Assembly: GCA_013350335.1 (NCBI GenBank)
Contig: CM023539.1
Location: forward strand, 17,882,223-17,946,222
Source: Chimonanthus salicifolius
Lineage: Eukaryota > Streptophyta > Magnoliopsida > Laurales > Calycanthaceae
DNA: 64,000 bases
Reading direction: 5' to 3'
The position numbers and the translations under genes were made by a program. Shown here in pieces: positions 33,304 through 45,203 of the stretch. A model generated the notes under the pieces. It had not been told where the DNA came from, ran no database searches, and saw only the letters and a program-made list of their open reading frames with translations. The stretch's first letter is position 1; every line of letters begins with the position of its first letter.

Positions 33304-34640
33304 TTTAATGGGCGAACCGTAGCAGTACACAAGATCGGAAGAAAGAAGTTAGGCAGTAAGTTAAAAGCCCGCAAGGGAAATGTGTGATATAGAGAACACC
33401 AATAGTAAGCAAGCGTGCTTTCCGATACAGCATAAGGAACAAACAGGCATAAAATAAAGAGCAATCTTCTCTTTTTCGAAAAATAGCAATGGAAGAAAGG
33501 ACAGAGTACCCAGAAGGAGAAACGCCTAGAAACAGAGGAGCAGCGTCAAACTGCAGGGACGTCGGAGCAACGGCAAGAAAGACGACAATCTTGTTATTTT
33601 AATAATTACAATTTTAATTAAATATTACTTATAATAATATGTTAAATACCAAGAAGACCCATTTAGAATTTTTGCCTTAGGCCTCAACTTGTGTGGAGCC
33701 GGCCCTATTTGTACATGCTCCAAGGATTAAAGGAGCTATAAGAGGCCTGGATACCTTGATCTTAAAAAAAAAAACCAATACCAATATTATTAGATGAGAC
33801 TTCAATTTTACATAATCAGTATCCTTGTTATTCTCTACATGTTCCATCATAAAATATATATTCCACCTCAATATTTAAGAAGCAACCTCCTTAAATAAGA
33901 AGGCTCCCTGGAATTTTCACTCAAATTGTACTTTTATTTTCAGTTAGGTGATCATTTTGATTTGCCACTGAAATAGAATGTTCTGATATTTCGGTGTTTT
34001 ATTTCAGGAATGATGCTAAGAAAAAAAATTAAATTAAATAAAAATTAAAGACTAAAAAATTAAATAATATAGAATAGAAAAAAATAGTAGTTAGAAATTT
34101 AAAAATAATAAAATGGTAAATTATCTTAAAATTTTATAATAAAAATAAATTACTAATAAATTAAGAAGAATAAGTAATTAAATTAAGAAAATGACAAAAA
34201 GTAAATCTATCTGTTTGTACACAGTTATTTCGGCTGTTTTGGCCCAAACAAACCATAATAGAGATTAAAAAAACTGCACGAAGGTGTATTACTTTTGAAT
34301 TTATGATGCAAAAAAAATATTTCTAACTTGTTTCGGCCAAAACAGAACAAATTTGATAACTCTTCCAACAAAGAAGTGCAGTAGGTCTAGTCTAGATTTG
34401 TGAATAACCAAACATGTGGGCATTCAGTTCATTTAAGGTATAATTGATTCTATTCTATTCATGTCTGTCAAAATGGTCTACTTTAGGGGATAGATTTTTT
34501 TTAGCTGAAATATTGAACATTTCACCTTATTTTAGGACTAGCTATTTTTTATTTTAAAATTACAAAAAAAATATTTATAAATTGTAGTCAAAATTTTCTA
34601 ATATTAGGGCCTTTACTAGTAAAATTTTAGATAATTTGAT
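33304..34640. other. Copia element 3 leader, then AT-rich spacer
   Basis: 33304-33600 is purine-rich and is probably the leader of copia element 3, but no 5' LTR or PBS was found. 33600-34640 is AT-rich with no recognisable gene. Confidence 0.45.
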
Positions 34641-34764
34641 AACTGTGAAAGCATACATAATCAAATCACATAATAATTGTCAATCTCCATACTTGCACAA
34701 CATATCCACATACCCATACAAAATCCACCATCTCAAAAGATAAACAAGACCCATTTGAACTTAC

Positions 34765-34938
34765 TGAAGTAAGATCACATTGACGTCCATAGAAGATAAG
34801 AGAAGAAAGAAAAGCAAGAGCACTCGTGCATTTCTTTCGATGGACAGACAAGAGAGACAAATAATGTGAAGAAAGTAAGAAAGCAGAGGTGTCATTCAGC
34901 CCATACCTGAAAAATAGTAGAGAAACTGCATAAGAGAG
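34765..34938 (-). promoter_or_regulatory. Candidate untranslated first exon and promoter of a minus-strand gene
   Basis: On the minus strand a CTATAAAC box (34973-34966) is followed after about 30 nt by a CT-rich stretch and, at 34764-34759, a consensus donor GTAAGT. There is no long ORF. It could be a 5' UTR exon of the IQD gene, whose first coding exon is 13 kb downstream with an acceptor-like site just before its ATG. This is inference only; another donor-like CAG|GTATGG lies at 34917. Confidence 0.28.
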
Positions 34939-35877
34939 ATTGTTTGGGAAAAGTGGGATGAAGGAGTTTATAGTTTTGGTGATTTAGGGAAGAAGGGTCA
35001 TAAAAGGTAGGGATGGAAGGCAAGAAATTAGAGGAATGAAAGCAAATAAAAAGAAAAAGGTGGGTAGATTGCCATGGCGCATCTACACCAACAACATGGC
35101 ATGACATGACTTTAATTAATAAAGATTGAGATCTAAGGTGTCAAAATCTAGTTCTTGATTGAAATTAAACAAACACTATTTACTATTAATTAAAGTAAAT
35201 GGATATTTTAAAGTCTAAAAATGATAAAAGTTTTAACTAAGTATAGATTTTATAAAAAAATTAACTCTATTTGAAATTTTAGATTCATATATTTATTTGA
35301 TTACGTCAATAAAACATCAACGGTAAGATTGCAAGTAGTTTTGAGCTGCAAGTGGACATGTTTCTTATGTTGCACTTGTCCATTTTCTTTTTAATTATTT
35401 ATAATTTATTCTACTAAAAAATCAATGGTAAAGATTGAAAGTAAATTTAATGAGCTACAAAAACTAAGTTTCAATTTCAAACTCATTTTCTAGTCACTTG
35501 ATGTTAATGGTTAAAGTCATCAAGCATCTTTAAAAAATTCAAGACTGTCAAATGATTTTGACTGCTATGATTAAGTGATTCGAAATCGTATTTCCCCTAA
35601 AATTTTGTCCACGTATAGCTCATCAATTCTGCTATCAATTGTATGGTTGGTGTTTCCATGGAACAAATAAAATTTAAAAGAAAAAGGAGAATAGATCAGA
35701 TACAACCACTTATACAGGTCTTGTCTCTAAATGATGTCCAGCCTCTTAGAGCACCTAATTAATTCTAGGGTCATGTGTAAGCCCCCGTACTCACACATAC
35801 CAGGTAACTATAAAAGAAGTAGCCCTTTGGAGTGGAGTTAAAATCGAACTCACGACTTCTACTTTCTGGTGTGAGAA

Positions 35878-35878
<1 letters not shown>

Positions 35879-35966
<88 letters not shown>
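35879..35966. repeat. (TA)n microsatellite, about 42 units
   Basis: Almost uninterrupted TA repeat of about 85 bp. It generates artificial I-Y repeat ORFs on both strands. Confidence 0.97.
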
Positions 35967-35970
<4 letters not shown>

Positions 35971-38180
35971 TAGTACAAGTAGAGAAAAAAAAATATATGT
36001 TGGTATATGTAGCGAAAAATGTCAAAATAACTGAATATTAATTTAATTTAGATTATTAGTCGAAATTGGATGTGAATTCAAATTTATATTTTCGAAATGG
36101 TTGTGGATTTAGATCTTTCTACATCTACTAGAAAGTAAATCTTGATGCAGTTCTAAATCCATTTAGATCTTTCTCAATTATAATGTGTCAAATTAAATTT
36201 CTGGCTTTAGACCTTTGAATTCATTATTGTGGCTGAACACATCAAAATCCTATATTAAGTAAAATAATGAGGCCATGTAACCTCTTAAAAACTATTTAAA
36301 ATTTTAAAACTGATTAAAATATATTAGATGAAGGATCTCTCTCTCTCCTTCTTCTGGTTGATGAGTTCCGTCCCCTTACTTACGATTACAGTGACAGGGG
36401 AACAAAAGAAAATGATGGCCTTCCTTTCTCTGTTCCCATTGGATCCATTACTATATTACTTGATGAAGCGATCTAGACCATTGATCTTATGTGTCCCACT
36501 TTTGATACCAAATGTTTCGAAGAGACAATTCCAGCCGTCCGATCGAGAGCGCTCACACTGATGACAAAATAGAAAATGCGACGGTCTAGTCTGAGAACGA
36601 ATTCAGTCCTGCACTTCATTGGCCGAATGCAGTTCGGTATGTTAAGGACAACTCTTTTTAATTTGATTACTCATATTCTTTTAATAGAAAAATTATATCA
36701 TTTAGATTACAATTTTCAGATCTATTCATATATAAAAAATTATTTCTATAACTTGAATTTATTATGAGTTCGAGTCCCGTGACAAAATCCGGTGGCTATT
36801 CTGTGTGGGACATCACTCGAAGAGGGATTTAATAGGGTTGTGCTCGAGGTTCCTCCCTTTCATTTTCATACAGCTAGAGCAAGATTGAATCTTTTCTCCT
36901 CTAGTCTTGATTTGTGGACCGCCAAACATGGCCCAATAAGTTTTTTTAAAGGACAATTATTTCTATACTATTCACGTCTTGGTGGACTTAACTTTCAAAT
37001 ATGCTACGCGTGAAGTTAATCCCTTTTATACTCTCATGCTAATATGGTAAATTACAGTTGGTTGAATTTTCAAAAGTTAGTTAACATATCAATTAACAAC
37101 TTACCACATCGAGGTAGGATACAAAAGAGTAAACTTAGGGATAAACTTGAACATTTTCTAAATTTTAAATGTTTATCAAACTACCAATCTTATGGGATTA
37201 AATTTGGCCAAAATTGTCTTATATTTAGGCATGTTGCAATTGAAAACTACAAATTTTATTTTGCCAGTTTCCCAACAAAACCTAAATTTTATTTATTTTT
37301 TAATTTCAATTGACACTCAAGAAGAGAAACATTAGTTAAAAATTCAATTTTTGGATTGACATTAACTGAGTAGTGGACTCAAAGCCCGATTGGAAGTAGA
37401 TGGAAAAGTGGGTAATTATATTCATGTTGATGATGTTAGAAATTTAATACATCTTAAACATAGTTTAAGATGTCAAATCTAAAAAGCATGATTGAATCTC
37501 AATAATCAAAACCTTGACCCATAGCGATGAAGATCCAAACTTCCAAAGCGTAGATGTTAATATATACCTTGAGACATTGTTTGATGAACTAGATCAACAA
37601 TATAACTTTGTCATGCCTATAATTAGCCATTCAAATTGACCCATAAATTTTCTCTCTCCTCTTTTAAGTCTTATGTGTGAATGTCATGGATTCAGAAGAC
37701 TTGTGTATTATGACTTATGAATGGAGAGGGGAACTTGTTATAGTCTAAAAATAATCCATATCCCTAGATATTTACCATTAAACCAGTTTTTATCAACTTT
37801 TAATAAAATAAAATTAAATTAAATTGAAGCATTACATATTGAAAGATAGCCCACTAAAGAGTCAATCAGCCACATAAGTTAATTGATGATCCTCTTGATG
37901 TAACCCATCTAGAATAGGGACCTGGGCTGTAGAACGCGTTTTATTCACCTGCCATTAATCAAGACTCATGTAGGTGTACATTATAAACATAATTATCTTT
38001 TAAATCAATCTTTTATTGACGTCTTGTTGATAGTCTTAATTATTTAATAATCACTCAATAGACATAGATCATGATATTTATATTGTTAGCTAATTTACAT
38101 AATCATTCATTTTGATGGTGTACATACAAATAATACTCTTACAGATATTAATGTTTTCCTTTTTTTTCTTTTTTATTGCT
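35967..38180. other. No recognisable gene
   Basis: AT-rich intergenic DNA. The short ORFs at 36328-36561, 36576-36767, 36792-37013 and 37044-37313 have no domain I recognise and no clear codon signal. A GAGTTCGAGTCCCG motif at about 36768 resembles a tRNA/SINE box B. Confidence 0.5.
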
Positions 38181-38189
38181 TTCTTTGCA

Positions 38190-38350
38190 CGGATAGTTCG
38201 ATGCTAATTGGATTGGTGATGTTACTCATAAATAATCTGTGTTTGAGTTTCTTATCTTCCGTAGTGGTTCTCTCATATCATGGAAAGTATGAAACAAATT
38301 GTTGCTTCAATTCTATATATAGTAGAGTACCATCCTGTAGGCATTTGTAG
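38190..38350 (+). pseudogene. Copia RNase H relic
   Basis: DANWIGDVTHK, a stop, SVFEFLIFRSGSLISWK, then NKLLLQF and IVEYHPVG follow the order of copia RNase H (D-A-D-W-A-G-D, G-S-x-I-S-W-K-S-K-K-Q, E-A-E-Y), with stops and frame changes. No flanking element parts were recognised. Confidence 0.55.
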
Positions 38351-39949
38351 TTAAAAGTAGTTTGATTGGATAGTTTCTTTGTAATTTTGGTGTCACTTAT
38401 TATGGTCATGTTTTTATATTTTGTGACATAAAAGTTTTATGTTAATTTTTTAAGATAATATATTCCCAAGAGCACACTAAAGTAAAGTAGGACACTTAGC
38501 TATGTCAGGTGGAACGTCTAGATATCTTAGTCTTAGAAAAAAAAAAACCTTCAAAGACTCCAACTCGACAAGATGAAGGCCTTTTGTCCCGTTATCTCAG
38601 TGTTAGGCTTCCCCTTCAATCAGAAGGAACTCAAAGCAACAAGTAGCTTAAGGCAGCACAAGACCTTGACTTTCATTCCCAGCTAGACCCGCACTTCCCA
38701 CTAATAAAGAGGAGCAACCCCCTCCAAAAAAATGCTTATTGCTTTTGCTGCAGAAGAGGAAGAACTTCAGTCTGGTTGAGCTTGGGGACAACTTCCCCTA
38801 CCAATGTGTTAAAGAAGATTGGGAGCTTGATTCTTTAGTTGTGATAACTTGATTTGTCTAAGTATCATATCATTATTACAATAATAAGAATTTACAAATA
38901 TAAGCACTTACTGATTGGATGAAATATAATAGTACAATATACAACATCACTTGGTTTAATTTTGGGGTCAATTGATGAAATGAAATTAGGCCATTGATCA
39001 TTCATTGGGTGGTTGTGACAGTGGACTGGCACTAGAAAATTTATGGACTCTAATGCTAGTGCACTAGGGGTTCCGAATTATGGAGTGACATGAGACGTGG
39101 AGTGAGATTTCAGGGAAGAGATCATAAAATCTTATGTAGGAATGTTATCCCCATAATTCGTCTCTTATTTTCTCATTTTTGTCATGTGAAAGGCTTATTT
39201 TCTCTTGACTATAAGATATTCAATTGAACAAACCACAACTAATTTCAAAAGATGCACATATTGAATTACCTAATAATGCCTAAATTATTGAAATAGTTAA
39301 ATTGTTAATCAGATATATATATACTTGGCAATCTGAATGACACAGGGACACAAAACCCCATATTCTTGATTCAAAACCAGCTAGTCTAAGAAATTGGGTC
39401 TATGAATGGCCTAATGTCCATGTTTTTCAATGGATACGCGATAGATATTTAAAATTAACATCTCTTTACTCATCGAAAGATTTAAAAAGATTCACAAAAA
39501 ATTGTTGAAAACTGATTTACAGTGGATAACTTCTAATAGAAGTATTGTAGTATTGTCATCACAAAATCCAAAGAAGCCTCCTATTAACATTGCAAATATT
39601 TAATATCAAGCTGAAAACAACATATTAAAGATCAACCCAAAGGGATTGAAGCCATGATTAGAAATGTCTCACAAAATCGAAGCCCTAAAATTGGTTCCTA
39701 CACAACGTTAAAGGGCCACTCTCTATAGAATCACAGGAGAGCGTGTGAATGGAGATGTTCCAGGGTGATCTAAAAATTAGTCGAATACTCATAGAAGTCC
39801 AGACACCTTCATGATCATGAAGAAGAAGAAAAACATAGTAAGGCTCTTAAATCTAAACTGAACAAAGTTCGATGCCCTTCGCATTACAATAGGGCTGAGA
39901 AAGAAAATACAGGCGAACAAAACAGAGAAAATGCAGAGAACATAGAGGA
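38351..39949. other. Intergenic region, 3' flank of the 236-aa gene
   Basis: No coding sequence recognised. The part next to 39950 should contain the 3' UTR of the minus-strand gene; I did not find a decisive poly(A) signal. Confidence 0.45.
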
Positions 39950-40660
39950 TTAGGAAAGCAGCAGAACTCTCTTGGAGCGCGCTTTGCCTTTGGGCGATTC
40001 TTTCTTCTCGAGTCTAGGACTTCTTCGAGTACCAGATGCCACTGTCTCGTTCCCCTCATTTGATGAAACCAGGTCTCTCTTCAATCCAGCATCGCTTCTC
40101 TTGACCAATCTTCTCTTCTTCCCAACAGCTTCAACCACAGCTTCAAGAGCTCTTGCAGGCTCTTTTGATCTTTTGGGTCGAGAGGGAGCAATCCTTTCAA
40201 ATTCATCGATGAGCTTCCTAGCTCGCTTATTATTTCTAAGAGAGCCTTTCCTTGAGGAAGGGGCAACAGACACCTCTTCTTTTCCATGCTCTTCTTCTTC
40301 TTCGTCTTCTTCTTCTTCCTCCTCCTCCTCCGCTTCTTTTTCACGTTCTGATCCATTGGTATGAAGAGGAGGAAAAGGAGAAGGAGAAGGGCGAAAGAGA
40401 TTGCCTTTGTTGGATTTAATCCTGTTTTCCTCCTGTGCTCTAAGTTTCTTGATGCTGCCTTCGATCCTTCCCTGCAGGCGATGGCGCTTGAAGCTGAGAC
40501 CACCCATTGACCAGTGAGCCTCGTTGGCCCAAGAGAGAAAGGGCTCTAGAACGGGCAAAGGGGGATCGACTCTCTCCTCGTTCAGTAGCACATTCGTGTA
40601 GATGCGTGGTCTTGGAAGGCTGCTGCCGTAGAACTTGCCGGGACCTAAAGCAACAACCAT
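39950..40660 (-). CDS. Uncharacterised plant protein, probably nuclear (236 aa)
   Basis: Intact single-exon ORF starting MVVALGPGKFYGSSLPRPRI at 40660. The first about 75 residues look like a compact conserved block (DPPLPVLEPFLSW, EAHWSMGGLSFKR, RLQGRIEGSI). Then come a Pro/Ser linker, an acidic run of Glu/Asp at residues 109-124, and a basic C-terminal half with several possible nuclear localisation signals (NNKRARK at 143-149, RPKRSK at 161-166, KKRRLVKR at 181-188). It ends in a Ser-Pro/Lys-rich tail (TRRSPRL, 211-217). The style suggests a nuclear or chromatin-associated protein; I recall similar uncharacterised plant proteins but cannot name one safely. It is unbroken amid dead elements and has a CT-rich 5' UTR, so it is probably a living host gene. 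Confidence 0.8.
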   Translation of the reverse strand: MVVALGPGKFYGSSLPRPRIYTNVLLNEERVDPPLPVLEPFLSWANEAHWSMGGLSFKRHRLQGRIEGSIKKLRAQEENRIKSNKGNLFRPSPSPFPPLHTNGSEREKEAEEEEEEEEDEEEEEHGKEEVSVAPSSRKGSLRNNKRARKLIDEFERIAPSRPKRSKEPARALEAVVEAVGKKRRLVKRSDAGLKRDLVSSNEGNETVASGTRRSPRLEKKESPKGKARSKRVLLLS

Positions 40661-40740
40661 GGCTGAGCCTCTTCTCTGCTATGAAGATGGCGAGGAAGAA
40701 AGGGAGAGATGAAAGAGAAGGAAGGGAACTTTATTAATAA
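40661..40740 (-). other. 5' UTR of the 236-aa gene
   Basis: Pyrimidine-rich on the coding strand (CTTCCTTCTCTTTCATCTCT), with no ATG before the one at 40660. Transcript start is unknown; it is placed within about 80-130 bp upstream by composition only. Confidence 0.45.
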
Positions 40741-40792
40741 TTGTTGGAGAGAACCTAATGGCGGCAAAGGGGGTGAGAACTGGCGGGCTTTT

Positions 40793-40804
40793 TTTGGCGC
40801 CAAT
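40793..40804. promoter_or_regulatory. Palindromic E2F-type site
   Basis: TTTTGGCGCCAA contains the E2F consensus TTTSGCGC on one strand, with a GGCGCCAA arm on the other, about 133 bp upstream of the ATG. A second GC-rich E2F-like box, GGCGGGC, lies at 40783-40789. E2F/DP factors drive S-phase genes in plants, so cell-cycle regulated expression is plausible. Confidence 0.6.
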
Positions 40805-40860
40805 ATTTGAGCGGGGGCCATAACTGTTTACAATTTTTAAATGACACTTCCTCTCTATGG

Positions 40861-41268
40861 TCTACAAGGAGTTTACTTCGGACCCGGATCCGTACCCGGA
40901 CCGGAGACATTAAATTAGAATCTACTAATCTAGATTATGGTTAACTTTAGTATAATTGACCCAATCCAAAACAGGGGCATATTAACTCAATCTATTTAAA
41001 ATGACCTAACTGAAAAAACTCGTATGTTGAATCACCCAAATTACTCAATTTTTTAGGTACACATACATATCTCATTTTCTATGAAATTTATTTGATGATT
41101 TTTTTTAAATTTAACCATTTACAATAATTATATTTAATGGTATAAATTTATTTTTATAGATGTCTCTTTATTTTAAATATGTCAGCATTATATATATAAC
41201 AATTTTTATATGACAGACATCCCTCATTGGTAGTATCAATAGACTCCCACCCAACCCAATATCTCCAA
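40861..41268. other. AT-rich spacer
   Basis: No recognisable gene. Confidence 0.5.
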
Positions 41269-42541
41269 CAATGTTTTAAAACTCGGCACTGTGGAGAGAC
41301 CTAGAGGAAGAGTGTGTTAAATAAGGTTCAACTGGGTTCAACCGTGGTCAAACCCAGTCAAACCTTGCAATGAATATTATATTATAAATAATATTAAATT
41401 ATTAACTAATAGATAGATGGTGAATAAAAGTCTAAGTTCACTAGATTAATGAGTCTATATAGATTATTCAAGATGTTTTTATAAAAATATTAATAATCCA
41501 TCCATAAATCAATATTTACACAACACTTGATCTTTGTTTTTAATTAATAATTTAAAAGTATTTTAATTTTTATTTCAAAAATAAAACCAAATCTTACCTC
41601 TTACTATTATTTAAAAACTTAAAATGATTTCAAATTATATGAAAAATTGGACACTAATAACTATTAGTCTCTTATAAAGTTGGGTCATAATCATTTCACT
41701 AAGTGTGTTAAATTACAAAATTAGAACATTTTTTAACAATAATAAACCTTTGTTAAAAAATAATAATTTTATTTTATAAGACAGGGTCTATAGTCCTTTG
41801 CCTATCAAATTTTTTGACGTGCATCACTAATTAGCAAGTGATTTAAGTCATTGATATTTTTTACAGGTGAAGCTTCATTAAATAATAAAAGCAACACTTG
41901 AATAGTGTAATACTTTGTAAAGTGTAAACTGCTAGACCAATTCCTCAATGAAATTTCTTCCCAACGGCAAAACCCACATCAATTCTCTCAAAAGACAAAA
42001 ATGCCCTTAGTTCTCTCGAAAATTGAAAAAGCCCTAAGCACGCCCAAAAACTGAAAGCCTTTCTAGAGTTTTTTTATGACCACCGTTCACTGCAAAGAGA
42101 TGAAGGTGGCCGCGCAGTTCACTGCAAGGGATGAAGCGATCGTAGTTGCAGAGGAAACTAGAAATGGAGGAAGACGAGATGAAGGGAAATTGGAAATAGA
42201 GAAAGAACTGAAGAAGAGATAAGGAAAAGAGAAGAAGAGATGAAGAAATCCAAGAATTCAACCCTTCATGCTGCCTTCTTGCTGTTTTGCGATTTGACTC
42301 CAGTCCCGTCCCATTCCATCAACAGTCTGTTCACATTCAATGTTTATTATTATTATTATTATTTTTATATTTCAGATACGGGTTTTAAATGAAAACGAGT
42401 CACAGGTTTATGTGAAAACCTGTATTGAACCACGGGTTGAGGAGGCTATTTACGGGTTTTAAACCGACCTGACCCTTTTTTTAGCTGGTCACAGTTGACC
42501 TGCTGGTCAACCCGTGGGCTGGTCCGAGTTTGATAACATTG
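41269..42541. mobile_element. 1.27-kb non-autonomous TIR element
   Basis: Left end CAATGTTTTAAAACTCGG; the right end complemented reads CAATGTTATCAAACTCGG, an 18-bp inverted repeat with three mismatches. Subterminal GGGTTCAACC and GTCAACCCG-type motifs occur on both sides. No transposase ORF. A TSD was not fixed (ATCTCCAA at the left, GCCCCAAG at the right), so the superfamily is open; hAT or Mutator-like are possible. Confidence 0.6.
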
Positions 42542-44226
42542 GCCCCAAGCCTTGTGGGCCACATAGGCCAGCTGCATTGTGTCGGGCATGTGCACTCGGT
42601 CGAAAGTTGTTAGCTCAAATGAAAGTGAGTGATGATTTTAAAAATTGTTTGGGTTTAAAACTTACTAGATGATCGAAATATGAGTTAGATAAAAAATAAC
42701 GATATGAATTTAGTTTATTGTTAGCTAAATTACATTTTCAACCCAAATTATACTTGGAGTCTTACAAAACCTAGGTTAGCCCACAAACTTGCATAGTAGG
42801 ATTTTTGTCTTAGAAGAACTGGCAAATTCTGATCCTATTTGACCTAAACTTACCCATTTTGATAAACAATTTGACTCGACTTGGACTTGTGTATAAATTG
42901 GTAAACCAATTGGAACTTAAAAATAAATTGGTTGACTTGACTAACTCGATTATTGCCGCGTCTATATGCCACTTATTTAAGGAATAGTCTTGGTACGTGT
43001 CTTAATAAAAAAGTCTCGTTAGTCAAATAAATAAGTAAATCCAAACTGAACCCGAAATAAATCCGATCTAATCTAACCCATTTAACTAGATCCAAAATAG
43101 ACTTAGACCTAAAGTAAACCCAAACTGAATAAGATTTGACTTGACCAGTTGCCAAGTCAGTGAAAACAATTGTGTTGTATCACTCACATAAGGCTACAAC
43201 TCTAGCAAGTCGGGTTGAACTTTGTGCTCACCTGAGCCCAAATCCAAATCGCAATTTAAGGGCCTAAGCTCAAGTCTACGTGAACTATATACATATACGT
43301 ATACATATATGTATATGTATACCGGTTTATATGGGCTCAAGTTTCTTTAGGTCTAAAAGAAAAAAGTTTATATTTTTAAAATAAAATCTATATTATATAA
43401 ATGTGGCCAGAATTTGAGCTTTCGGGGTAAACTTGGGCTTCATGTATTAGCCACATGCCCCACCCAAATTCTAATTTGAGCCTGATATTTGTGTATGAAA
43501 ATGAGTCCAATCTTAGTCTGGGTCAATCCAACAACCCCCCTCCCCCTTTTTTTAAGACTTTCGTGTAAATTAGGGGTAAAATAATCGCTTTTACCGAGAT
43601 ATCGGCGTTTGTCAATATTAGTTGCTATATTTTTTGAGTAAAAAATTTTAACATAAAAGATAAGTTGGATAAATATTTAACATACTGAGAAAAATATTGG
43701 CTGAAATCCAAAATTTCAACTAATATTTTTACAATTTCAGAAGTGCAATATAAAAATATCTTGAAATCTTGAGTTTTAAAAAATGGGTCTAAAGTCATAT
43801 CCTTCGAATTTTTTATTGAAATTTTATAATTTCAACCAAAATCTCAGATATGTTCGTAATAAATATGTTCTAAAATTAAAAATAGTGATTGAAATTTCAA
43901 TACCAAGGTCGAGCGCGAAATTTTGTTATAGACTGAAGTTTTGAATTGAGCAAAATTAAAGAGAACCTTCCGTTTCACTTACACAAATTTAAACCGGTTT
44001 TAGTTTGAGGCCCGAGCTGAAGCCCGATCCCAAGCCCGATCCCAAGCCCAAGCCCGAGTCCTAGCTCTATTCTTCTGGGCTGAGCTCTTCAGGCTTTCAA
44101 ATTTTCATGCTGAACTGCCGTCCCTACCAGCGCAAGGGTCCAACAACCCACTAACTTTAACTAGCCAAGGGTCAGGCCATCAGATGACAAAAGACCCTAA
44201 AGATATCCTATACAAAAATGACACGA
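42542..44226. other. Unassigned AT-rich region
   Basis: Contains a TATACATATACGTATACATA-type palindromic tract at about 43290-43322. CGGGTTGAAC and GCCCGAGC-like motifs around 43210 and 44000-44110 may mark a decayed non-autonomous element. No gene recognised. Confidence 0.4.
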
Positions 44227-45109
44227 CTTAGGGTCAAGGTGTGAAATCTTGGCCGATACGGTACGTATCAGTCGAGATATATCGGATTTTTAATCGTAGA
44301 TATATCTCGGCCGATACATATAATATCGGCCATACGAATATAATATCGCTCGATATTACTGTATTTTAGGCCGAAAATTCGGTCGTGATATCGGCCGATT
44401 TTTCAAAATATCGGTCGGTGTATTTTAAAAAAAAAAACCAAAAAAATAAAAAACAAATATCGGCCAAGATAACCGATATATTGGTCCGAAACTCGACCGA
44501 ATCTGTCCAAAAAAGGCAGATTTAAAAATAAATGAAAAAAATTGATTGTGGGCCCAACCTTGTCTCGGCGAGATTTTACCAATATATCATGTCCGATATA
44601 TCGGGCAAAATCTCACATGTCAAACAAAATCTCGCGGTCCCATCCCTATGTACGGCGTACTGCAGTATTCGCGGTCTTCAAAATCTACCCAGACAATTTT
44701 TTTTTTTAATAAAATCCAATCACTTACACTTCCATTTTCACACACGTATTTTCTTCAGAAAACCAGATTTTACAATTTTTCTTCCAAAAGTTTTTTCACT
44801 CTTCATTACATGATCTAATTAATTTTTAAAGAACCAGTATTTGGCTGAAACTGAACGATCGAGACTGTTCAAAGTTTTCTTCATTGCTAGATATATTACT
44901 CTTTTAAGTTTTGTAATTTATTTCAATGTATCTGGATTTTATTTTAATTTTTTTATCCAAAAGTGTTATAATTTGTTTAAAAATGCTTTAACATATGTAG
45001 TAAATAAAAGTGTTATAAAGGTTTAGAATTTTTTTTCATTAGACTGTATTTTTTCATCAGAATGTATCTGCAGTTATTTTTTGTGTACTTTTTTAGTTAC
45101 TATTTTTTT

Positions 45110-45168
45110 CTTTTTCTTAAATACTTTGCACATGAGTAATAAATGTTAAAAAATGCTAAAACCTATAA

Positions 45169-45203
<35 letters not shown>

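Noticed and set aside
35771..36041. ORFs with long Ile-Tyr repeats on both strands
   Set aside because: Products of the (TA)n microsatellite.
40081..40503. ORFs antisense to and in other frames of the 236-aa gene
   Set aside because: Shadows of the coding frame; Ser-rich and Lys-rich runs mirror the Glu run of the real protein.
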